64,000 nucleotides of DNA, from contig NZ_ASGZ01000028.1 of the NCBI RefSeq assembly GCF_000495475.1, forward strand, positions 140,237 to 204,236, written 5' to 3'. Below, piece by piece: positions 59,685 to 64,000 of this stretch (position 1 is its first letter; each line of letters starts with the position of its first letter). The notes beneath the pieces are model-generated. The model saw only the letters and a list, made by a program, of their open reading frames with translations, ran no database searches and was not told where the DNA came from. The position numbers and the translations under genes were made by a program. The DNA is from Candidatus Halobonum tyrrellensis G22 (GTDB lineage: Archaea > Halobacteriota > Halobacteria > Halobacteriales > Haloferacaceae).

Positions 59685-59730
59685 GCGTCGACGTACGTCG
59701 GAGCCGCCGAAAAGTGAACTGGCACCGCAG

Positions 59731-59757
59731 AGGGGGACCCCCTGTCTACCGGGGGGT
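59731..59757 (-). promoter_or_regulatory. Two mutually exclusive hairpins between SBP and FNT genes
   Basis: AGGGGG (59731-59736) can pair with CCCCCT (59738-59743), or ACCCCC (59737-59742) can pair with GGGGGT (59752-59757) across a nine-base loop. Only one can form at once. The position after the binding-protein stop suggests an attenuator or 3'-end stabiliser. Confidence 0.5.
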
Positions 59758-59828
59758 GTGGAGGCGCCCCGCCGAACCGGGCCGGGTGTCGGCGGCGAGC
59801 GTCACGCGTCCGGGCCGTATCGCTCGGC

Positions 59829-61031
59829 TCAGACCTCGGCGGGGTCGGTCGGCACCGTGACCTCGCCGTCGATGATCGACTGGCGCGCCTCGTCGACGGC
59901 CGTCTTGACCTCGGAGGGGATCTCCGAGCCGAGTTCCGAACCGTACACGAGCGAGACGCCGTCGTCCTCCAGACCGAGCGTGACGGCGGTGCCGCCCTCG
60001 AAGCTCCCGTCGACGACCGCCTCGGACGCCTCGAACACCGCGGTGTCGACCCGCTTGACCATCGAGCCGAGGATGACGTTCGCGTAGTCGGGCAGCGTCA
60101 CCGACTGGTCGCGGTCGACGCCGACCGCGAACTTGTTGGTCTCCTGGGCCGCCTGGAACACGCCCGTGCCGGTGTTGCCCGCGGCGTGGTAGACGACGTC
60201 GGCGCCCGACTCGTAGATGGCCTGCGCCGCCTCCCGGCCGCCGCTGGGGTCGCTGTAGCTCCCGACGTACGTCGACTGCACCTCGATGTCCGAGTCGACC
60301 GCCGCGACGCCCGCGCGGTAGCCCGCCTCGAACCGGCCGATCAGCGACCCCTCGACGCCGCCGACGAAGCCGACGACCGACTCGTCGGGCGACGTCTCGC
60401 CCGCGCCCGCCGCAAAGTCCATGTTGGTGAGCATCCCCGCCATCTGCCCGACGAGGTACGACCCCTCGTGTTCTTGGAACGTGTAGGCGGCGACGTTGTC
60501 GAACATGTCGCCCGACTCGGTCGTCGGCACCGAGTCGACGATCATGAAGTCCTGTTCGGGGTACTGCGCGGCGGTCTCCGCGAGCGCGTCCGACTGGAGG
60601 TAGCCGATACACGACACGAGGTCGTAGTTCGGGTCGGTCGAGGAGGCGTACTGCTGTTGGTACTCGGCGAACTGCGACACCGAGTCGGGTTCGGAGTACT
60701 GATACGAGAGGCCGAACTCGTCGACCGCCCGTTCGATCCCCGTCTCCGCCTGGTCGTTGAACGACCCGTCGCCAAGCCCGCCGGTCGCGTACACCATCGC
60801 GATGTTGACGTCGCTGCCGTCGACGGATCCGTCGGTCGCGGTCGTCTCCTCGTCGGTGCCGCTTCCGGTCCCCGCGGCGGTCGTCTCCTCGTCGCCCTCG
60901 GTGGTGTCTTCGCCGGCGGTCGTCGCGGTCGACTCGCCCTCGCTCGGGCCGCCCGCACAGCCCGCGAGACCGACGATGCCGGCGGCGCTGGCGGCTTTGA
61001 TGAACGCGCGTCTGTCGAAGTTCCGGTCCAT
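59829..61031 (-). CDS. BMP-family substrate-binding lipoprotein
   Basis: A 400-residue Tat-exported, lipid-anchored binding protein of the BMP/Med family, which captures nucleosides for an ABC transporter. The N-terminus has FDRRAFIKAA (twin Arg) and LAGC with the lipid Cys25. A Thr/Glu-rich linker follows to about residue 72. The binding domain starts NIAMVYATGGLGDGSFNDQA and contains DADVVYHAAGNTGTGVFQAA-like (GADVVYHAAGNTG) and GVDRDQ motifs. The start is ATG at 61031 with a TATA box at 61055-61062. It leads the transporter cluster. Confidence 0.92.
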   Translation of the reverse strand: MDRNFDRRAFIKAASAAGIVGLAGCAGGPSEGESTATTAGEDTTEGDEETTAAGTGSGTDEETTATDGSVDGSDVNIAMVYATGGLGDGSFNDQAETGIERAVDEFGLSYQYSEPDSVSQFAEYQQQYASSTDPNYDLVSCIGYLQSDALAETAAQYPEQDFMIVDSVPTTESGDMFDNVAAYTFQEHEGSYLVGQMAGMLTNMDFAAGAGETSPDESVVGFVGGVEGSLIGRFEAGYRAGVAAVDSDIEVQSTYVGSYSDPSGGREAAQAIYESGADVVYHAAGNTGTGVFQAAQETNKFAVGVDRDQSVTLPDYANVILGSMVKRVDTAVFEASEAVVDGSFEGGTAVTLGLEDDGVSLVYGSELGSEIPSEVKTAVDEARQSIIDGEVTVPTDPAEV

Positions 61032-61054
61032 ACCTTACCCGGGCGGTTATGCCG

Positions 61055-61062
61055 TTTAAAAT
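61055..61062 (-). promoter_or_regulatory. TATA box of the nucleoside-binding lipoprotein gene
   Basis: ATTTTAAA on the minus strand lies 24-31 bp before the ATG at 61031, a clear leaderless promoter for the transporter cluster. Confidence 0.75.
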
Positions 61063-61142
61063 CGTCGCATCGTGATCGGGGCGCGGGTCGGGCGGTCGGC
61101 CGTCCCGCGGGTGCGCCGTCCCGGCGCCCCGCCGTCTCGCCG

Positions 61143-62510
61143 TTACGCCGACTCCTCGTCGGCGACGGCGTCGGCGACGACGCCCGACACCTCGTCGGCG
61201 AGCGCCTCAACCTCGTCGCTCTCGGCGTACACCCGGACGTACGGCTCGGTGCCGCTCGGGCGCACGAGCGTCCACGACGCGTCCGGGAAGGTGAGCCTGA
61301 CGCCGTACTCGGTGTCGACGTCGGCGTCGGGGAACGCCGCCGGCAGGGCGTCACCCACCCGCGCCATCACCGCCTCCTTGGCGTCGTCGGGACAGGAGAC
61401 GCTCTCCTTCCGGTAGGGGCGCTCGGTGACCGGGTCGCGCAGCGCCGCGAGCCCCGACTCGGCGACGAGGCGGGTCACGACTGCGGCGCTGACGACGCCG
61501 TCGATCCAGCCGCCGAACGCCGGGTGGACGTGCTTCCACGGTTCGGCCGCGAACACCACGTCGCCGCCGGCCTCGCGAGCGGCGGCGATGCCGTCGTGGA
61601 GGTAGCCCAGCGCGACCCGTTCGACCCGGCCGCCCGCGGCCTCGACGCGTTCGTCGATCCGACCCGAGGCGTTCGGCGTCGTCACCACCACCGGGTCGTC
61701 CGCGTCGGCGGAACGGACGTACCGTTCGGCGAGTATCGCCACGACGGTGTCCTCGTGGACGAGTTCGCCGTCGGCGTCGACCACGACCAGCCTGTCGGCG
61801 TCACCGTCGTGTGCGACGCCCAGGTCGGCGCCGCCGCCGCGGACGAACGCCCGGAGGTCCGAGAGCGTCTCGGCGGTCGGCTTCGACCCCCGGCCGGGGA
61901 AGTGGCCGTCGACGTTGGCGTTGAGCGTCACCACGTCCGCGCCGAGTTCCCGCAGCACCTGCGGGGTGACGACCGACGCCATCCCGTTGCCGCAGTCGAC
62001 GGCGACCCGCACCCCGTCGGGGTCGGCGCCGAACCCCGCGGCGTACCCGGTGACCGCGTCGCGGTAGTCGGCGAGCACGCCGTCGCGGGTCGCGTCGCCC
62101 CACTCGTCCCAGCGGGCGGGCGGCGTCCCCGCGGCGACGCGCGCCTCCACGTCGTCCTCGGCGGGACCGCCGTACTCGACGCCGTCGACGAACAGTTTGA
62201 TCCCGTTGTCGGGCGAGGGGTTGTGCGAGGCGGTGAGCATCACGCCCCGGCGGCCGCGGGAGGCGAACGCGAGCGCCGGCGTCGGCACCTGTCCGACCCG
62301 GAGCACGTCGGCGCCGGCGGACTCCAGGCCGGCCTCGACCGCCGACGCCAGCGCCGGGCCGGTGACGCGCCCGTCGCGGCCGACGACGAACTCGCGGTCG
62401 TCCGCCTCGCGCGCGGCCGCTCCGACCGCCCGCGCGACGTCGAGCGCGAGTTCGGGCGTGACCCGTTCCTCGGCGCTCCCGCGGACCCCGGCGGTTCCGA
62501 AGAGGTTCAC
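61143..62510 (-). CDS. glmM: Phosphoglucosamine mutase/phosphomannomutase
   Basis: A 455-residue alpha-D-phosphohexomutase. The phosphoserine motif TASHNP has Ser95, the metal-binding DGDADR is at residues 235-240, and the phosphate-binding RPSGTEP lies near residue 430. It opens MNLFGTAGVRGSAEERVTPE, like archaeal GlmM-type enzymes, though phosphomannomutase activity is also possible. It supplies sugar precursors for S-layer glycosylation. GTG at 62510 is the start. It is divergent from the acylphosphatase gene. Confidence 0.88.
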   Translation of the reverse strand: MNLFGTAGVRGSAEERVTPELALDVARAVGAAAREADDREFVVGRDGRVTGPALASAVEAGLESAGADVLRVGQVPTPALAFASRGRRGVMLTASHNPSPDNGIKLFVDGVEYGGPAEDDVEARVAAGTPPARWDEWGDATRDGVLADYRDAVTGYAAGFGADPDGVRVAVDCGNGMASVVTPQVLRELGADVVTLNANVDGHFPGRGSKPTAETLSDLRAFVRGGGADLGVAHDGDADRLVVVDADGELVHEDTVVAILAERYVRSADADDPVVVTTPNASGRIDERVEAAGGRVERVALGYLHDGIAAAREAGGDVVFAAEPWKHVHPAFGGWIDGVVSAAVVTRLVAESGLAALRDPVTERPYRKESVSCPDDAKEAVMARVGDALPAAFPDADVDTEYGVRLTFPDASWTLVRPSGTEPYVRVYAESDEVEALADEVSGVVADAVADEESA

Positions 62511-62648
62511 ACCCGTCCGTTCGGGGGGACGCCCATGAGTGCCCCGGTCGCGGACGCGCGGACGGGGGACCGAGCGCGGGTCGCACGGCGGACGGGCGGC
62601 CGCCGGCGCGCCGCCGGCTTTTCCTCCCGTCGCGTCGACCCGGGAGGT

Positions 62649-62957
62649 GTGAACGACAGCGACAGCGGGACGGACGGCGACGCCGACCGCGTCCGCGCGC
62701 ACGTGTTCGTCTCCGGCACCGTCCAGGGCGTCTACTACCGCGCGAACACCCGCGAGGCCGCACGCGACCGCGGCGTCGACGGCTGGGTACGCAACCTCGA
62801 CGACGGCCGGGTCGAGGCCGTCTTCGAGGGGCCGGACGACGCCGTCGAGGCGATGGTCGAGTGGTGTCACACCGGCAGCCCCGCCGCGACCGTCGAGGGC
62901 GTCGACGTCGAGTACGGCGACCTCGAGGGGGAGGAGGGGTTCTCGGTGAGACGGTGA
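62649..62957 (+). CDS. acyP: Acylphosphatase
   Basis: A 102-residue acylphosphatase hydrolysing carboxyl-phosphate bonds. Catalytic Arg31 is in VSGTVQGVYYRAN and Asn49 in DGWVRNLDDGRV. The first 14 residues form an acidic extension added to the usual 90-residue fold. The start is GTG at 62649. It is divergent from glmM and convergent with the DICT gene. Confidence 0.95.
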   Translation: MNDSDSGTDGDADRVRAHVFVSGTVQGVYYRANTREAARDRGVDGWVRNLDDGRVEAVFEGPDDAVEAMVEWCHTGSPAATVEGVDVEYGDLEGEEGFSVRR

Positions 62958-62981
62958 ACCCGCCGCGAGCGCCGCCCGCGA

Positions 62982-63707
62982 CTACGCCGTGACGAGGTAC
63001 CGGTCGCGGAGGTGGTCGAGCACCCGTTGTACGATGGAGGGGTCGTACGTCCAGAAGCCGTAGAACTCGCGGCGCTCGCCGTCGCCGCGGTCCTCCGCGA
63101 GGAGGGCGCACGCGTCGTTCGGGTCGCCGTCGCCGTCGAAGACGACGAACCAGGAGCTTCGGATCTCGGGGGTGTCCGCCTGGTGGACGGTGACGCCCTC
63201 GACGCTCGGCACGTCGGCCGCGGGCGTACAGTAGGCGTGGATGTCGAGGCGCTTCTTCGCGAGGTCCTCGTACACCGCCTTCTGCTGGCGGAGCGCGCCC
63301 ACCCGCTGGAACCCCGCGTGGAGTTCGCCCGTCCCCTTCCGCCACGCGCGGTCCTCCATCTCCCGGGTCGCCGCGAGCATCTGCTCAGTGTCGTAGGAGG
63401 TGAACGTGGTGTCGTCGAGGTGTTCGAGCAGCCCCGAGAACGTCCGCGGCTCGCCCACCCCGGCGGTCGCCTCCGCCGCCCCTTCGAGGTCGCGGAGGTC
63501 GACCGCCGCCAGCACCGCGTGGTCGTCCTCGTCGGACAGCACCGCGTACCCCGACAGGTCGCTGTCGCTCTCGCCCACCTCGATGCGAACCTGCTGGGAG
63601 GCGAAGTACTCGCGGAGGTCCGTCACCACCGCCTCCGACGGCGGGTCGAACACCGTCAGCCGCTTCTCGCGGCCCTCCACGCTCGCGATGACGTCCCGGA
63701 GTGACAT
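62982..63707 (-). CDS. DICT sensory-domain protein
   Basis: A 241-residue protein of the DICT family, found with light- and redox-sensing regulators. Family marks are LRDVIASVEGREKRLTVFDP at the start, FTSYDTEQMLAATREMEDRAWR in the middle and SSWFVVFDGDGDPNDACALLAED near the C-terminus. There is no DNA-binding or GGDEF domain, so it may signal through a partner. The start is ATG at 63707; CTTAACATG at 63734-63742 (minus strand) serves as TATA. Confidence 0.87.
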   Translation of the reverse strand: MSLRDVIASVEGREKRLTVFDPPSEAVVTDLREYFASQQVRIEVGESDSDLSGYAVLSDEDDHAVLAAVDLRDLEGAAEATAGVGEPRTFSGLLEHLDDTTFTSYDTEQMLAATREMEDRAWRKGTGELHAGFQRVGALRQQKAVYEDLAKKRLDIHAYCTPAADVPSVEGVTVHQADTPEIRSSWFVVFDGDGDPNDACALLAEDRGDGERREFYGFWTYDPSIVQRVLDHLRDRYLVTA

Positions 63708-63920
63708 TGCGTTGGGTCGACTTCTCTCCGCACCATGTTAAGTCTGTCACGCGCGCTCGCGCGTCGCTGCTGCGGTGTCGGCGCGCCGTCGGGTTGCCGT
63801 CGCGTCGCCGCCGAGTCACCGAACGGTCGTCGCCGCGTCGCCGACGCGTCGCCGGGTCGCCGCACGGTCGCCGTCGCGGCGTCCGGCGGGCTTTTGTCGC
63901 CGCCGCCCCCCGACCCACCC

Positions 63921-64000
63921 GTGCGAATCGGCGTCGTTCTCAACCCCGTCGCGGGCATGGGCGGCCGGGTCGGACTGAAGGGGACCGACGGCAAGGTCGA
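63921..64000 (+). CDS. ATP-NAD kinase, AcoX type (partial, 5' end)
   Basis: The first 26 residues of a protein whose N-terminus MRIGVVLNPVAGMGGRVGLK matches the NAD-kinase-fold AcoX-type family, with the GGRVGLKGTDG phosphate-binding loop. The start is GTG at 63921 and the rest lies beyond the window. It would phosphorylate NAD or a polyol; the family is partly uncharacterised. Confidence 0.75.
   Translation, partial: MRIGVVLNPVAGMGGRVGLKGTDGKV

Overview
The window is chromosomal DNA of a haloarchaeon (class Halobacteria), genus not determined. The evidence is the very GC-rich sequence with GTC/CTC/GAC-type codons, strongly acidic proteins, twin-arginine lipoprotein signals with a halobacterial LAGC lipobox, archaeal TATA boxes about 24-33 bp upstream of start codons (leaderless transcripts), a TFB gene, a halocyanin, and archaeal-type isoprenoid enzymes. 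Gene density is high and core metabolism dominates. I saw no CRISPR array, insertion sequence, prophage, tRNA or rRNA gene.

Layout. 1-6.3 kb: the 5' part of an NDH-2-type dehydrogenase, phosphomevalonate decarboxylase, a 7TM histidine kinase, 3-hydroxyacyl-CoA dehydrogenase, a helix-hairpin-helix protein and an epoxide-hydrolase-like enzyme. 6.5-8.6 kb: gluconeogenic pair fba-fbp and a small acidic protein. 9-14.4 kb: PAP2 phosphatase, a carboxyltransferase with an unusual N-terminus, a small membrane protein, DoxX, and two overlapping PH-domain genes. 14.5-19.6 kb: MaoC hydratase, HpcH/CitE-like lyase, glutamate dehydrogenase, MOSC protein, and an enolase-superfamily sugar-acid dehydratase. 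19.6-25.3 kb: a wHTH membrane protein, AIM24, an unrecognised TIM-barrel-like protein, pyrB-pyrI and a ferritin-like protein.

25.3-28.5 kb: an ASCH-like protein, a rhodanese/metallo-beta-lactamase fusion, an AAC(3)-like acetyltransferase and a [2Fe-2S] ferredoxin. 28.6-42.7 kb is the most coherent block: menA, menC, menB, menD and menF, a candidate menE ligase and a halocyanin, interleaved with a DAACS symporter, an NSS symporter, small regulators and a stand-alone molybdopterin oxidoreductase domain. 42.8-49.7 kb: an Agl23-type membrane protein, TFB, a conserved hypothetical with a METTL5-like methyltransferase, a rhomboid with a long C-terminal domain, and UspA. 50-54.1 kb: an M20 amidohydrolase, geranylgeranyl reductase, an SPW-repeat protein and a small membrane protein. 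54.1-54.6 kb is a gene-free stretch dense in perfect inverted repeats. 54.6-61 kb is a BMP-type nucleoside ABC transporter with an FNT channel gene inside it. 61.1-64 kb: phosphoglucosamine/phosphomannomutase, acylphosphatase, a DICT-domain protein and the start of an AcoX-type NAD kinase.

How it fits together: isoprenoid supply (mvaD), lipid saturation (geranylgeranyl reductase) and prenylated menaquinone synthesis make the membrane and its electron carrier, used by NDH-2, halocyanin and the ferredoxin. Fba/fbp, glutamate dehydrogenase, the MaoC/CitE pair and the sugar-acid dehydratase serve central carbon metabolism. No clearly novel multi-gene system is evident. The best leads are the epsilon-like fusion on the carboxyltransferase, the hairpin array at 54.4-54.6 kb, the interleaved men cluster, and the TIM-barrel-like protein with a clustered-cysteine motif.
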